A stretch of 64,000 bases of DNA from Chondrosia reniformis (lineage: Eukaryota > Porifera > Demospongiae > Chondrillida > Chondrillidae), in assembly GCA_947172415.1 (NCBI GenBank), contig OX359202.1, positions 2,234,501 through 2,298,500 on the forward strand, given 5' to 3'. Below the pieces are notes generated by a model. That model had not been told where the DNA came from, did no database searches, and worked only from the letters and a program-made list of their open reading frames with translations. Each line of letters starts with the position of its first letter. The first letter of the stretch is position 1. The position numbers and the translations under genes were made by a program. Below are positions 11,001 through 23,543 of the stretch, one piece after another.

Positions 11001-14000
11001 CACCATAACATATGAAGAGTGGAAACAAGGTCCATCCTAAGTATCTGAAAGCCATCTATGTAGAAAGAATAGAAAAAATCAACAGGAGATTTACAGTGGT
11101 AATGCTGGGCACAAAGAAAGATATATGAGCAATTCAAATCCATACAGAGGTAAAACACCTATTAATTTCCGCACACTCCATTGAACTTGACAAGTATGCA
11201 GTATTTCAAAGTGCTGAGCTCTAGAAGAGCACATTTTGGCTGAGGAGCTTCATAATATGTACACACTTCAATCATTAATCACTGGATCAATGAACAATTA
11301 TGGCCTAATAACTGTGCAAAATGAGGATCCCTTGGCATAGCAGGAATAGTAACATGCTCTATGACAACTGAAAATAACTTGAAACTATATAGTCTGTAGT
11401 AACTGTATATACCACTTTACTATTAAGAGTAATGAAACCTATAATTACGTATGACAATTAGTGACTATTCAGTGCTAAAATAAAATAGAGTGGTGATCTA
11501 GAGAAGGATAGAAAAATAAAAATGGAAGAACCTTTACAAGTGACCTATGTGGCAATAAAAGGAGTATTAGTAAGCACAGTGACAGTACCACTTGCTATCT
11601 TGACTGTGACTCTGATGTTTGCTGTCACTACTACAAGGTCTATATCTAAACCTATACAAATTGTTCTGGTCAACATCCTTGCGGGAAATGTTCTTACCTC
11701 TCTGGGTCTTATAGTGGATTTTGGAACTAGTTTAAGTCTCTTCATGAATAACCTTAAGGAATCAAACAATATACCTATTCTATTGTACCAGTTTCTTGAG
11801 CTTACAGGAGGAGCAGCAAGATTTGCTTTTACAAGCCTACTTGCAATTATTGTATACATAATTGTAAAAAAAGGAATCAGCAAGATAAACATTTGGCTTG
11901 AAGTGATGATATGTTTTCCTATCTGGGTAATGGTATTGGGGATTAACAGTTCCATTGCTTCAGGAGTAATATTTCATACAAATACCACTAGTACTGATGC
12001 CCTATTTCCAAAGAAAGTCGGAATAGCAAGCTACATATTTGGCCTTATGTATAATATAATCTTTGTGTTGGGAAGTATAACAATTAGTAGCAGTGTACTC
12101 ATGGTCACTCTTTTGCATATCAAAAGAAACTCCATTTCAGGAGATAATTACTCCTTAAGAATAATGATCAAGTTTTCCCTATATTTGCTGACAGACACTA
12201 TACTGTTATTAATTGGGAAAGCCACACCAGTGGCAATTACTTTATTCACATCAACTTCAGACCACACCCTGCAAGTGTCTCTCAGCTATATCATAACCAT
12301 ACTGTATACATTATCTCTAATTCCAACACCTGTTCTTTTAATCATCTACTTCAAACGCCTCAGGGACAAAATTAAAGGACTCAAAAAAAGACTTGTACAA
12401 AAAAGACATGTATATCATCTTCAGACAACATAAAGACTTGAATTTAAACCCTTTTACGTAGTTTCATGTTAATGAATACCTTCTTAACAATGTTAATGAT
12501 ATTTGAAATACTGTATATCAAAACTAAATGAAATGCTCTACATACACAGATTAAAATCAGCTCATTTTCATGTTACTCTAAAAAGACATAACCTGGCATG
12601 CAATGAATGCCTTCTAGTACTACAGTGCATATAAATTGAGAATACTAGCATATACGTACGTATGTTTAATTAACCTTATCATATTCTTTGGTTGAGGAAT
12701 CGACATACGAGGGATGATCTGCAAAGGAGATCCTGGGAAATATTCCTAGAATATACCTTTCTCTATCTATAGATATCTTGTAGACTTTTGTAATTTTCCA
12801 AAGCTCAATAAGAAGTCCAACAAAACAGCTAATGATTATGACAAAGCTTGTCTCATTATCCAAAATGTACAGCAGCACAATGAGGGACTGGAAGACATTG
12901 AAGGAGACAGACCGCACAGAAAGCCCCTCAATTGATTCACGTGACTTCCAAAATTGAATATCTAGAAAACATAAACAACTACAATCATGAAAGCGAGAGT
13001 GAAATCAATTAATTCAGTAAACTACTTCAATAACTATTTGAAAACTAAATAAGTACGTATGTATGTATGTATGTGCGTAACGCATCTATTTCAATACACT
13101 GTTGATTAAAATAACAGTATGTCAAAAATAGATATGAAACTTAATAAAACTGTATTCAAAATCAAAGTAGATTAAATGCATACTATAAAAAACAGTATAT
13201 CCAATTTTGTAAAATCAAAAATACCATCTACAGAACAGTATCCAATACGTATGTAGACTTACCATTTTTGAAGGCCAAGAATTCAAAAACCATATGAACC
13301 AAGGTTACAACCATAGTCAAGCCTAAAAGATAAGGATTTGTGTCCAAGAGTGTTTGCTATAACAAAAATTTACTTAAAATAACAAAGAGGTCTATCAAGG
13401 CATCATTATAACATTATCATAAGAATTGCACACACATACGTTTGTATTATGTGACTAGCAAGAGTTGAAATTTCTATAACAAGTAAAATTTTTAAAAGCT
13501 ACTGTTTAATACTATAACTTCCAAGTGAGTAAACACCGAAGTAGACAATATAAATGCTAATTAGAAGGCAGCTCATGATACATAAGGTCCCACCTCAAAC
13601 AAGCATTGTCATGAAAAGAGACTATACCAACAACCAGACTCAGAGACTACCATATGGAATGGAAACACAGCCACGGCAGTAATTTGGGCAAATTAACAGT
13701 AAATTGTCAAAATTATCTACATACGTATGTACATACAGTAATTAAGCATGTACATACTGTATGTACTAGTAATGTAAAACTATTTATGTTTTGTTAACTA
13801 TTGAAACATTATAATGACTCTAATACATAATTGCCTCATACAACTACTGTGTCCTTTAATAGTCTGTTTATTATGTAGTTGATTAAAGATGTTAATATCA
13901 CTTATTACATTACATATTTCACAAAAACTCAAACAAGGGTTTTACAATATAAACAAACCTTTACAGCATCTTGTTCTTCATCGCTTTGGCTACCTTGGCC

Positions 14001-17000
14001 CATTAATTCAGACCACTGGTTTTTAGTTGTCATAGCAGCGTACATTTGAAATTTAAAAAGTGACAGTGGATAAAAAGTGAGAGTTAGATTCAGTGTCCTA
14101 AAAGAACCAAAATAGATCACTAAAAATAGACACAGTAATGGACAGGCATAATGGAGTAAGCACTGATAGTAGGAGATCAAAAGCTAGCCCAATGTTCGCA
14201 AAATAGGTCAAACACCAATCTTGTCTTGTTCAATTGAACTAGTGTAAACATGCAAATTTATACAGACAAATACAAGTAAGCACTAAATCATCATTAAGTT
14301 CACCACCAAATTAGGGAATAGATCACCCTAAGTTTGAACACGCTCAAGTTAGGTCCCTTTATGGAAGTACGTATATCTTAATTAAGAGTTGCTGGTTGCT
14401 GGATATTGACTGATTGATTGATAATTAACAAGAAAGGAGGTAACACAAGTTAAATAAGAATGTATTAAAACTGAAGTTAGAAGTAGGATTGACTGGTTTG
14501 ACAAACAGTAATGAAACAAGACAGTGATCAAGTGGTAAGTCATACAGAATTAACATACTAAAATTTAAATGACTTAACCACATGCATAACCTCTGTGTGT
14601 AGGCACATCATGATGGACAAAGTAGGGCCCATGCATCTGATTTGTGGGTATAGTTGTTATAAATCCTTCTGCCTACCAAAATAAAATTGCTCAACTATCT
14701 CAAGTATGTACAGAAGGTATTCATGTTGTAGTATACTTAGCCACTTTTAAACTGACAACAATCAGTACATTAGAGCAGTGCTGCATTTGACCAGGCTTGG
14801 TAACAGCACTATCTTAATCTACACATGCATAATACAAAGTATAAAGCCCATAAATAGGTCTTTGTAATACAGACAGGTATATGATTAGCAAGTAGACTTG
14901 GGGTAACTAACGGACTAGTGAACACAAGTACGTATTGAGGTGTCAAATCAACTTGCTAGATGTTTATAAACACATATTACTTAAAAGGGTAGGAACTGCA
15001 AAAAGCTGTATTTAAATTGAGCAGACTCCACTTGGTTCTGTACCATGCTCCAATATAATGACCTAGCACTTGGTTGGTGACCCAGTAACTTATATAATCA
15101 ATCACTGGGTTCCTATGTAGCTACTGGGCCATACATATTGCCTCACTGGCACCACCTGGGCAGTGCTAAAGGGTTATAGAGTATCTTGTTTAAATCAGTA
15201 AATGCGGTATACTGTGACCTAATGTTGCACACAGCCCTACTTGGTAGTCTCATTGATTGGCATATATTCCTGGAACAGATTCCAATAGTCATTCAGGAAC
15301 ACAATTGGATAGTAGCCCTGCCTGTCACTAGTGTTATCAAATATAACAACTAAAAAGAAAAAAAGTGTTGCAAGTTACAATAATCACAAACATTTACACA
15401 CAAGAGATGAAAATTTAGACAATAAAATTTAATGATGAGGAAATCAGTAATGGAACATCATAAAACCTGGTTTACTGTCTTCAGGTTTGGATATGGAATC
15501 AAAACATTTTAAGTCAAATATATGCATATTCCGTAAAACCTCATTAATCTGAACACTCCTCAAAACTGAACTTTAAAGGGGTTTGGCAGAAAAAAGCATT
15601 TACATGTATACCATTAAAAGTGTCAGCATGCATTTATTTTATTATATATATACAGCAATTCCAGAAATATGTGTATAATATATATATTTAGTGTACACAA
15701 ATTATGATACCTGGAAAAAAGGAAACCTAATTTAACCAGTGCTTATAGGAAGGCAAAAAAAGACCAAATGTCATTGAATTCAAAAATAAGTGATATACAG
15801 TCAGACCTCCATTATCCGCACCTCTGATAACCGGTTCCCTCACCATCCGCATCATTTCCTGCTGAAACTAATCTGCACAATACATTTTTACCTCTATTAA
15901 CCGGAAACCTCGCTATCTGCATCCATTCACATTTTTTGCATACTGTTGTATACCAATCCGTATAATTTTTCCTCAGTTAACCGTTGGTTTACACCTTGAG
16001 TAAATGTTGTGAAGTCTTTCTGGTTTTTTTCAAGTAGTATCTGCCTGAGATGGCCTCTAGTTTGCCCATGAAACGTCAAAGAAACTCCTTGAACGCCAGC
16101 AAGAAGAAGCAAATCTGCCTTCACAAGCAAGCACACCCGAAGACTACGTACGATGGTATCCAAGCGCACTTCAAGAAGGACTGGGGTTTCAAGGTCGGCC
16201 TTTCCACCATTGGTGATGTCTGGCGCACTCGCGACGAATGGTTGAAGGTAGAAGATGACAGCAAGGCATGCCGTACCCGAACACCAAAGAACCAGAGCGT
16301 TTTTAGAACATTTTTAAAAAAACCAGAGCGCAATTAATGTTGCATGCAATACTGCACCCTCACTTATCCAGTTCCCTCACTTTATCCACAAATTCACCCA
16401 GAACGGATGTGTGCGGATAACTGAGGTCTGACTGTACCAGGGTCCATGCAGCCACCTGTTCTACTAAAGCTACGACCTCATCAAGTGAAAACATCACTAG
16501 TCATGACTGGGGTACTAGTACCAGATGCTATTAAGTCATCCTCATCCAGCAACACAGATAATAAGAAGAGTAAGAGATCAATCCAAATACGGTTGAAAGC
16601 GCACTGCATTAAATTTAATACATTTAATGAGACAAATTTTAGAGATTTCAGGAAGAGTAGAGCAAAACATATGTCTATCAATGTAACACTATTGTGAGTT
16701 ACTGTATTTTACTAATGGACCCATTCACTCACACTGGTCCATGGGAGGGGGAATGGCACCCCTGATCCAAGGCGTCTGGTCTGCCACAAGATTAAGAGTC
16801 AGGTTTGGGTGCCAGTAGGAAATAATCTCAACTGGAGCATCAACATCTGCCTGAAGGAAAGAATATTCCACAGGTCATACATAGCTTGCATATTATATAT
16901 AACTTTTATATTCTTCCTAATATTACAATCATTTACTCTTGCAAGTTATGAATCATTTCAAGTGAACCAAAAATTCTATATGTAGTACTGACTAATCTTT

Positions 17001-20000
17001 GCCAGATAATACAGTAATGAGCATCTTGTAAGAGCACAATAACCCTTAGCAATGTAATTCTAGATTATTTTCAATGACAGCACCTTTATCTTATATGACA
17101 TAGAGCCAGACTAAAATCTATGACAATCAAAAAGTGACATTAAGCATACACAAAGGGTAAATTTATTTTATTTAATGTTAAACAATATTTTGACAACCAA
17201 AACCATACTCCTACCCCCTACTGTCTACAAACATTTACTAACTAAGAGCACTGTAACTTACTTACCAATGTAACAGTGTCCAAATTAGGCTCCCCTGTTA
17301 AAAGGTTTACAGTCTTGTGAACCCTCTGTTTCATGTACTTGGTCAACACTAACATACCAAAATTAAACAGTTTAATATGACTCCCTTGAACAAAAAATTG
17401 TCCAAATAACTAATTAATTTACATTTACATTGAAATTTCACATATCTGAACTAATTCAGGAATGGTGTGGAAATTAAAATGTCTCTCTGACCAAAAATCC
17501 TAATCGTAATATCAACAGGCGAAGTGAATAAGACAGACTATGGACACTGGGTTGCTTATATTTTCAATATAGATTCCTTTAGAGCTAAACAAGAACTATG
17601 TATACGTACTATCTGTGCTACAGAAACACTTAAACATTTAAATATTGCAAAATCTCTTTACTAGCAAATCAAAAACTGCCATTGTAGAGATTGCACAATA
17701 AAAAGGTCATTTGGAAAAATGGCTGACTTTTGGCAAACTGATATTCCATTGTACCTACTTTTCTTTTGGTGTACCACAGACTGGTGATCGTAGTACTCCT
17801 CATTTGGATCAACAGGTGTTCCTGCCTTCTTGAAGAAGACATGTAGCCACCAACTTCCATTGTCTTGCACAGCCTAGAAAAATAAAAACATATTCACACA
17901 ATTAATTGGAAGCTAAGAAGAAAAGCGTTCTTAATATGTAGCACCATTAAACTGCAATTGAAGGGAGCAGCAATGGCACTTGGATACTCTCAAATAAGCT
18001 ATAAACATACAAGATAAATTGTGACGACATTTCTTCATGTGCTGTTACCATAAGTTTCCAATTTATGAAATAAAGGGGCTGGGGTCAAGACTAGGTTTAT
18101 GCTACAGTCTATTTGGCCATGTTTTCTTACATAAATGGATCATGCTAAATGGATTCTTGTTACATTTGATCTGCTGTTGTGTGCACTAATTTACAAGAGC
18201 CAAAATATTGCTGCCTACTCCAACTAACACCAAATGAAGCAGTTAGTGTGAACACCTGACACCGACACACTGTATGACTATAGGTAATAGTTTTAACTGC
18301 TAGAAATTGTTGAAATAAAAAGTATAAGATTTAAGATTTACCTTCTTATACAGTCCTACCTCGGTTATCCAGACAGTGTTGGGCAGACGCACTTTCTCGT
18401 GTGTCTGTATAACCCAAATTGTCTGGATAATAAAAATGTGTTTGTCTCGTTTCTGCTTGAACCATAAATAAAGGGCCTTGTCGAGTTTGTCGTACTGACC
18501 GGTCTTCATTAATGTCTACCGGCCAATACCGTACTTGCGGGCGATATCTCCGTAGGAAAGCCGCCGCTATGTCAGGGCCGGTGGAACCGGTCCGGTTGCT
18601 CCGGTTTTGGCCGGACGAATATTTTCTGTAGTAAAATATTTTTACTGAACCTAAATGAGAGTACTTACACTAACAGATTCGTTGAGACCTGGCCAGTCGT
18701 TCTTTTAGCGAAAGTTGATAAACGCCATTTTGATGGCTTAGGTATTACATAACCTCTTAAATGGCGGAATGCGGTAATTTCACCAGGAAAGTTAGTCTTG
18801 CACACTGATCCACACGCGCGCCACGTCTGGTTACTAGACTACCCTTCCTGTTGAGAGATAATAGCACTTTCAAAGTCGATGGCTCTGAGTTTGCCGGATC
18901 TCCCTGGGCAACCGAATCATCCTCCTTCTAACTTCGTCTTCCCCAAACGTGAGTTTGGAAAGAAGCAGATAGTGAAGAGGTCGTGCCAGTCATCCTGGTT
19001 TTCCAAGTGGCCCTGGTTGCATTACCAGGCCAATAACCCAGATGACGTTGTATTTTGCCATGTGTGTGTGTCTGCACTGAAGTCCAAAAGGATGTATCGA
19101 AGCAGAGGTGATCCTGCTTTTACAACTAACGGCTTTAAAAATTGGAAGGATGCTACCATCAGCTTCAAAACCCATGAAGCATCTGCAAGCCATAAAGAAG
19201 CCTTGCAAGTGGTCATTGTGATACCATCTACATGCTCAGATGTCGGCGAGATGCTTTCTAGGGAACACGCCCAAGAGAAAGGCGAGAATCGTCAATGCCT
19301 ACTCCGGATATTGTCAAACATTCGCTTTTTATCTAGGCAAGCCCTTGCTTTTCGAGGTGATGGTGATGAAACTGATTCTAATTTTATGCAACTACTAAAG
19401 CTACGAGGACTAGATGACCCTATGATTGAATCATGGCTTTCAAAGAAGACCAACAAGTACACATCACATGAGGCACAAAATGAGATTCTCAAGATCATGG
19501 CCCTAAGTACCCTAAGGAAGATTGCCAATGAACTGAGCCAATCACAATACTTTTGCATTATGAGCGATGAGTGCACTGATGCTTCGAATAGAGAGCAGCT
19601 AGTTATTTGTATCAGGTGGGTGGACTCAAATCTTGAAGTAAATGAAGAATTTATAGGGCTCTACAAAATTGACAACATTCGGGCTGACACTATTGTTGCA
19701 GCAATTAGGGATGCCCTTATTCGACTAAACCTGGCTTTAAGCAAGTGCCGCGGGCAGTGCTATGATGGGGCTAGCACAATGAAAGGAGCAAAGAGTGGTG
19801 TAGCAACACAACTGCTCAAGGATGAACGTAGAGCAGTATACATGCACTGCTATGGGCATGCATTGAACTTGTCTGTTGGAGACACAGTAAAACAATGCAA
19901 ATTAATGAAGGATTCTCTTGGTACCGCATTTGAGGTTTCAAAATTAGTGAAGTTTTCCCCCAAGAGGGATGTATAATTTGAGAAGCTTAAAGCCGATCTC

Positions 20001-23000
20001 GCTCCTGACAGCCCTGGCTTTCGTGTGCTATGTCCTACGAGATGGACAGTTAGGGCAGCCTCATTGAAATCCATTATAGACAACTACACGGTGCTACAAG
20101 AGCTTTGGGATATATCCAAGGATGAAGCTTCTGATCCATCTGTAAAAGCACGCATTATTGGAGTTGAAGCTCAGTTCAAAACATTCAGACACTACTTTGG
20201 TGTACAACTTGGCTATCTCCTACTTCAGCACAGTGACAACCTGAGCAAAACCATTCAGTCTCCAGGGGCGGATTTAGGGGGGGGGGCTTAGGGGGCTAAA
20301 GCCCCCCCCTTCAACCAAGACATTGAATTCCAAATATCAAACATTCTGCTGAATCTGAAAGAGACAGTGGAGAACCAACCACAGCCACACTTACAGGTTA
20401 AACTTAGGTATCTTCATCCATACACAGCTTGTATCAAGCACTGCAGTTCAATACATGCTTAGTTTCATTCTCTGATAGTTCCTCCCATGTTAGGCGGCCA
20501 TTTTGGTTCTGCCCTTGTTTATTCTATTAAACGCCCATTGTTCCTCATGGTTAAACACGAGGTTAAAACATGGCTGAACCTGGGTTGAACACCAGGAAGC
20601 TTCTTGAGATTGCTTGTACACTGCCAGTCACGAGTGCAGAGTGTGAACGTTCCGTTAGTCGACTGCGGTATCTGAAGACGTATCTGCGAAGTACCACCAC
20701 AGAGGATCGTCTGAATGGCCTGGCAATGCTCTATGTACATCGAGATATCCCCTGGCCCATTGAAACAGTAGTGGATGACTTTGCACGTGCACAACCTAGA
20801 AGACTAGAATTATCTAACCCATTTATTGAGACAGCAGAAGTGTAAAGAACTAAACATAATAATTATTTCACGTTTCTACCACTGACATGCATATTTTCAT
20901 ATCTTGGTGCTCTTCACTTTTTGTTGCTATGTTGTTGCTTGCTTACTACTTACTGCAATTAAGCATTAACAATTATGCTTAAATCAAAATTTAGCTATCC
21001 CGAGTGAGTTGCCCCCAGACCCTCTCCCCCTTCCGCCATGTTTTAACATCATACTGTTTGAGTTAGTCCCCCCCCCCCCTTCACAACATCCTAGATCCGC
21101 CACTGGTCTCCCAAGCTAACTGCCTCTGAAGGTCAAAGGGTAGCTGCAATGACTGTAGCTACCCTTCAGCACATCAGAGACGATGGCAAAAGATTGAACG
21201 TGAGCGGCAGTCACTAGATGTGCAAGAGCCACAGCTACCAAGAAAGAGGAAAACACCCAAAAGGTTGGACGATGGAAGCACAGAAGGTAAATTTCCTGAT
21301 GATCCCAAGTCATTCTATAGACGGCAGTATTATGAGGCCTTGGACCTCATCATTTCCTCAATCACTGACAGGTTTGATCAACCTGGATACAGGATCTACC
21401 GGCAATTGGAGGATCTGCTGTTGAAAGCTATTCGTAAAGAGGACTTTGAGGACTGCTTTACTACAATTTCAGCTTTCCACCATTCTGATATCAATAGTGC
21501 TCAACTGCGGTTACATCTGGATATACTGGCTTCTAACTTCCCAGACAACGACCGAGCTACTGCCACTGTAATGGACATCAAGGAGTATGTTTTGAAAATG
21601 TCTCCGTCTGAGAGACAGCTAATAGTAGAAGTATGCAATTTACTGCAACTACTTTTAGTGATGCCTGCAACCAATGCTATTAGTGAAAGATCATTTAGTG
21701 CCCTCAGGAGAGTGAAGAACTACCTGCGTAGCTCCATGACTCAGGAAAGGCTGAACCACCTGCTCCTCCTTCATACACACAAGCAGCTTACCGATTCAAT
21801 TGACTTGATTGCAGTTGCAAATGAATTTGTTGCACTTTCAGAGCACAGACTGAGCTTATTTGGGAAGTTTAGTGATGCTGACATTTTACCAATTGGCTTT
21901 TGTGGGAAATGCAAGGCATTGCTGAAGTGCACATCGTGTAACTGTTGATTGATGAACACATTATTTAAATGTACTGGTTATATAGGATGGTTTTGGCTTA
22001 TTGTATTACAGCTACATTTCTGTACATGTGTATACATGCATGGGTGGTGGACGTGCCTCATCACTTGTTGCTATTTGTGTATCCACCCAGCTATGCATGT
22101 GAATAGGCAGTGGTATGTTCAAATGGTGGCACAATAATGTTTGTAGGCGGAGTATGTGAGTCAAAAAATTATGGCCTGACCAATCCTAAAATGCTTCCTA
22201 CGGCCCTGTATGTTACCAGATCACGATCGTCAGCACAACATGTTTGCGCTTCCCACGACCAGCAGGCAGTGGAGAAGCCTTGCACTTCATGGAAGACATG
22301 CCCAGCAAAGTAAGAGAAGAGACTACAAGAAAAAAAGGCCTAAGGTCCTCTTATTTCGTGAGACTATAACACCTCTAGGCTATATAAAATCTCGAACCAC
22401 GTGACCCGGATAACTGAGGTACCGGATATCCGAGGTCCGAGGTAGGACTGTACTTGGAATATACGTATGTATACAGGCTGTCAAATATAGAGACAATCAG
22501 TTATCTAACACTGGGAAAACATTGTGTGTGCATAAACCTGGAAGGCTGTAAATTGATTTCCTCTAACAATCTTTCTCCACTAACAAATAAATATATACAA
22601 TCCACACATCCATATCATGTAGGATATATAATGCATGTGTTAGACAAAGCTGTAAACACAAGGCTAGCTCAAGCTTTCAAAGTGAAACAAGCATACAAAC
22701 TTGGCCTTCCTAGAAAGCTACGTACATACACATACAGGTTCCCATCTTATCTGCATTCCTGAAACCACATATCAGTAAAGTTTAAGTTTCCACTGCTAAA
22801 ATAGCAAATCACAACCTTTCTACTCTCTCACAATCATTTCCTAATATATATGCAATAATTCTTTTAAACACCATACACCCATTCTACTACTAACAATAGA
22901 GCAAGTTGAAGGCAGGAAAGTTTACTCACTGTAAGCATCATAAACCAATTACAAAATTGCACCTTACACTTCATACAGGAATAGGCCACATTGATCTAAT

Positions 23001-23543
23001 CATCAGTCAACATATACAGGACACAAACAAACAACTATGCACAGTGTGCAGTGAATAGTGCATGACTGAATTGATCAGATAGCAAAGGCTAACCTCTGGA
23101 ACCACTACTTCTATAGATTTAGTCCAAGTACTATCTTTTGAAGGTCCTTCATCCCAGCTTCCATAAGTAATACCTTCCAACTGCCATAACACTTCGTTAT
23201 CGCTGAATCTTGCCATGTCTTCCAACTGACTTATGTAGACCACAAGATCCTTGGAATAACAATAGTTTACAACGTTGTAAAGGACCACATCAATAAATAG
23301 GGTACAGAAATAGTAAAGAACATGACATGGAAAAGTTACCAGTTTATCGTTGAATCTGAAAAAGTTTTGACTGGGCTGTATCGGAGAACCACTGTCGTCA
23401 ACAGGCTGCTTCTGTCCTCCTCGAAAAAAACTCGTTATGAAGTAAAAGATGACCATTTGCATGAGAAACGACCGTACATACTGCCATCCTGACGTTCTCT
23501 GCTGATTTGGCTGTTGTGCTGGGGGACCTTGATTGTCCGCCAT
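8042..23543 (-). CDS. CLPTM1: CLPTM1-family multipass membrane protein
   Basis: Twelve exons (minus): 23340-23543, 23094-23249, 17759-17873, 17266-17384, 16733-16850, 15241-15349, 13959-14097, 13263-13356, 12675-12961, 10920-11055, 10409-10576 and 8042-8289. All junctions keep frame, giving 630 residues (human CLPTM1 is 669). Start chosen at MADN (ATGGCGG context). Order: Q/P-rich head, one transmembrane helix (about residues 26-40), a long lumenal domain with WHPN and QTPWIRG, then SDEEQDAVK and several C-terminal helices. Blocks diagnostic of CLPTM1 rather than CLPTM1L include LVLTKYMKQR, VLLYILDNET, LIELWKITKV, TMTPQLFINYKLKSVAHLP and YQRWIYRVDP. The C-terminus is charged (EMEKKDKQK). Family knowledge: ER/Golgi protein that in mammals limits forward trafficking of GABA-A receptors. 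Introns are large and full of transposons. The gene starts 280 bp downstream of acyltransferase A on the same strand. Confidence 0.95.
8327..8804. mobile_element. Tigger/pogo-like MITE (CAGT ends, TA target)
   Basis: Lies in the last CLPTM1 intron. It starts CAGTTGAAACTTGTTATAA and ends TTATAACGAGTTTTGACTG, flanked by TA on both sides (8325-8326, 8805-8806). No coding capacity is seen. The ends resemble those of the element at 53449-56309. Confidence 0.75.
9073..9152. repeat. 80-nt hairpin, 35-bp stem (mini-MITE or miRNA-like)
   Basis: TATGATAGAGGAATTAGTGA pairs with TCACTAATTCCTCTATCATA. The stem continues to AGCAGG/CCTGCT with three mismatches and a 10-nt loop (GCAAAACAAT). It sits in an intron of CLPTM1. 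The size and loop fit a microRNA precursor, but a tiny palindromic MITE is equally possible. Confidence 0.5.
11522..12433 (+). CDS. intronless 7-transmembrane receptor-like protein nested in a CLPTM1 intron
   Basis: A single open frame of 303 residues lies on the strand opposite CLPTM1, inside its intron between 11055 and 12675. Seven hydrophobic segments are visible at about residues 11-36, 44-66, 87-115, 121-145, 165-195, 213-240 and 248-272. A basic tail (FKRLRDKIKGLKKRL) follows. The N-terminus is short and outside; NTTS near residue 156 is a possible glycosylation site. Segment 2 has NILAGN where class A receptors have LxxxD. Segment 7 ends in TPVLLIIYF, loosely like NPxxY. No DRY motif is present. 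This suggests a divergent rhodopsin-like GPCR, of which sponges have many intronless lineage-specific copies. The ligand cannot be told. An AT-rich leader precedes the start and the frame is intact, which argues for a working gene or recent retrocopy. Confidence 0.65.
   Translation: MEEPLQVTYVAIKGVLVSTVTVPLAILTVTLMFAVTTTRSISKPIQIVLVNILAGNVLTSLGLIVDFGTSLSLFMNNLKESNNIPILLYQFLELTGGAARFAFTSLLAIIVYIIVKKGISKINIWLEVMICFPIWVMVLGINSSIASGVIFHTNTTSTDALFPKKVGIASYIFGLMYNIIFVLGSITISSSVLMVTLLHIKRNSISGDNYSLRIMIKFSLYLLTDTILLLIGKATPVAITLFTSTSDHTLQVSLSYIITILYTLSLIPTPVLLIIYFKRLRDKIKGLKKRLVQKRHVYHLQTT
14440..14650. repeat. decayed fragment of the TAGGGATSG-type element
   Basis: Shares with the copies at 1801 and 27489 a block including GAAACAAGACAGTGATCA and ends near TAGGCACATCATGATGG. 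It is a partial, diverged copy in a CLPTM1 intron. Confidence 0.5.
15798..16434 (+). mobile_element. Tigger/pogo-like element with truncated transposase
   Basis: Ends CAGTCAGACCTC and GAGGTCTGACTG are inverted, flanked by TA (15796-15797, 16435-16436). The interior repeats ATCCGCA and ATAACCGG motifs and carries a 95-aa frame at 16050-16337. It is a remnant of an autonomous element reduced to about 637 bp, in a CLPTM1 intron. Confidence 0.85.
16050..16337 (+). pseudogene. truncated Tigger-type transposase, CENP-B N-terminal HTH only
   Basis: The 95-residue product begins MASSLPMKRQRNSLNASKKK and contains a psq-like helix-turn-helix (KQICLHKQAHPKTTYDGIQ... FKVGLSTIGDVWR). This matches the N-terminal DNA-binding domain of CENP-B/Tigger transposases. 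The second HTH and the DDE catalytic domain are missing. It may still bind element ends; no function is claimed. Confidence 0.65.
20263..21105 (+). mobile_element. short hAT element nested in the hAT transposase
   Basis: Ends CAGGGGCGGATTTAGG and (complement) CAGTGGCGGATCTAGG. GTCTC is duplicated at 20258-20262 and 21106-21110. It carries runs of G and C just inside both ends. It retains only the C-terminal piece of a related transposase (20570-20845). Confidence 0.85.
20570..20845 (+). pseudogene. hAT transposase C-terminal fragment
   Basis: The 91-residue frame contains LLEIACTLPVTSAECERSVS and RLRYLKTYLRSTTTEDRLNG, the conserved hAT dimerisation block. It is all that is left of the nested element's transposase; the DDE core is missing. 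It is related to, but clearly different from, the host element's C-terminus. Confidence 0.8.

Larger units (their letters stand above)
18879..21948 (+). pseudogene. hAT-family transposase (TTF zinc finger, DUF4371, dimerisation domain), disrupted
   Basis: The first frame (18879-19976, 365 residues) has a TTF-type zinc-finger region (WPWLHYQ..., VFCHVC, TFKTHEASASHKEA-like spacing). The start of the hAT catalytic core follows (FCIMSDECTDASNREQ, GQCYDGASTMKGAKSGV, YMHCYGHALNLSVGD). A TAA at 19974-19976 interrupts the frame, which continues in register with FEKLKADLAPDSPGFRVLCP and TRWTVRA up to 20265. After the nested element, the C-terminal part (21220-21948) shows the dimerisation region: LLLVMPATNAISERSFSALR and VKNYLRSSMTQERLNHLLLL. 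Similar proteins include vertebrate ZMYM1-like hAT transposases. It is clearly a decayed transposase. Confidence 0.85.
18573..22208 (+). mobile_element. hAT transposon, ZMYM1/TTF-type, 5-bp target duplication
   Basis: Terminal repeats CAGGGCCGGTGGAA and (complement) CAGGGCCGTAGGAAG, with TATGT duplicated at 18568-18572 and 22209-22213. It carries a plus-strand transposase in pieces at 18879-20265 and 21109-21948, broken by a stop codon, a nested insertion (20263-21105) and a one-base deletion near 21198. It is non-functional as it stands. Confidence 0.85.
18351..22450 (-). mobile_element. Tigger-like element (minus) split by a hAT insertion
   Basis: Ends CAGTCCTACCTCGG / CCGAGGTAGGACTG are flanked by TA (18349-18350, 22451-22452). 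It lies in the 5.2-kb CLPTM1 intron. On the minus strand a transposase start is visible at the right end (MSSMKCKASPLPAGRGKRKH, near 22200-22290). It resumes after the hAT insertion as SYGDIARKYGIGR and YDKLDKALYLWFKQKRDKH (18400-18570). The hAT insertion breaks the HTH domain. The catalytic domain is absent. Confidence 0.8.

Noticed and set aside
16446-16697. 83-residue Ser/Lys-rich plus-strand frame
   Set aside because: Follows directly after a Tigger-like element inside a CLPTM1 intron; no family resemblance.
22454-22762. 102-residue plus-strand frame
   Set aside because: In a CLPTM1 intron, no recognisable domain, no splice or promoter support.
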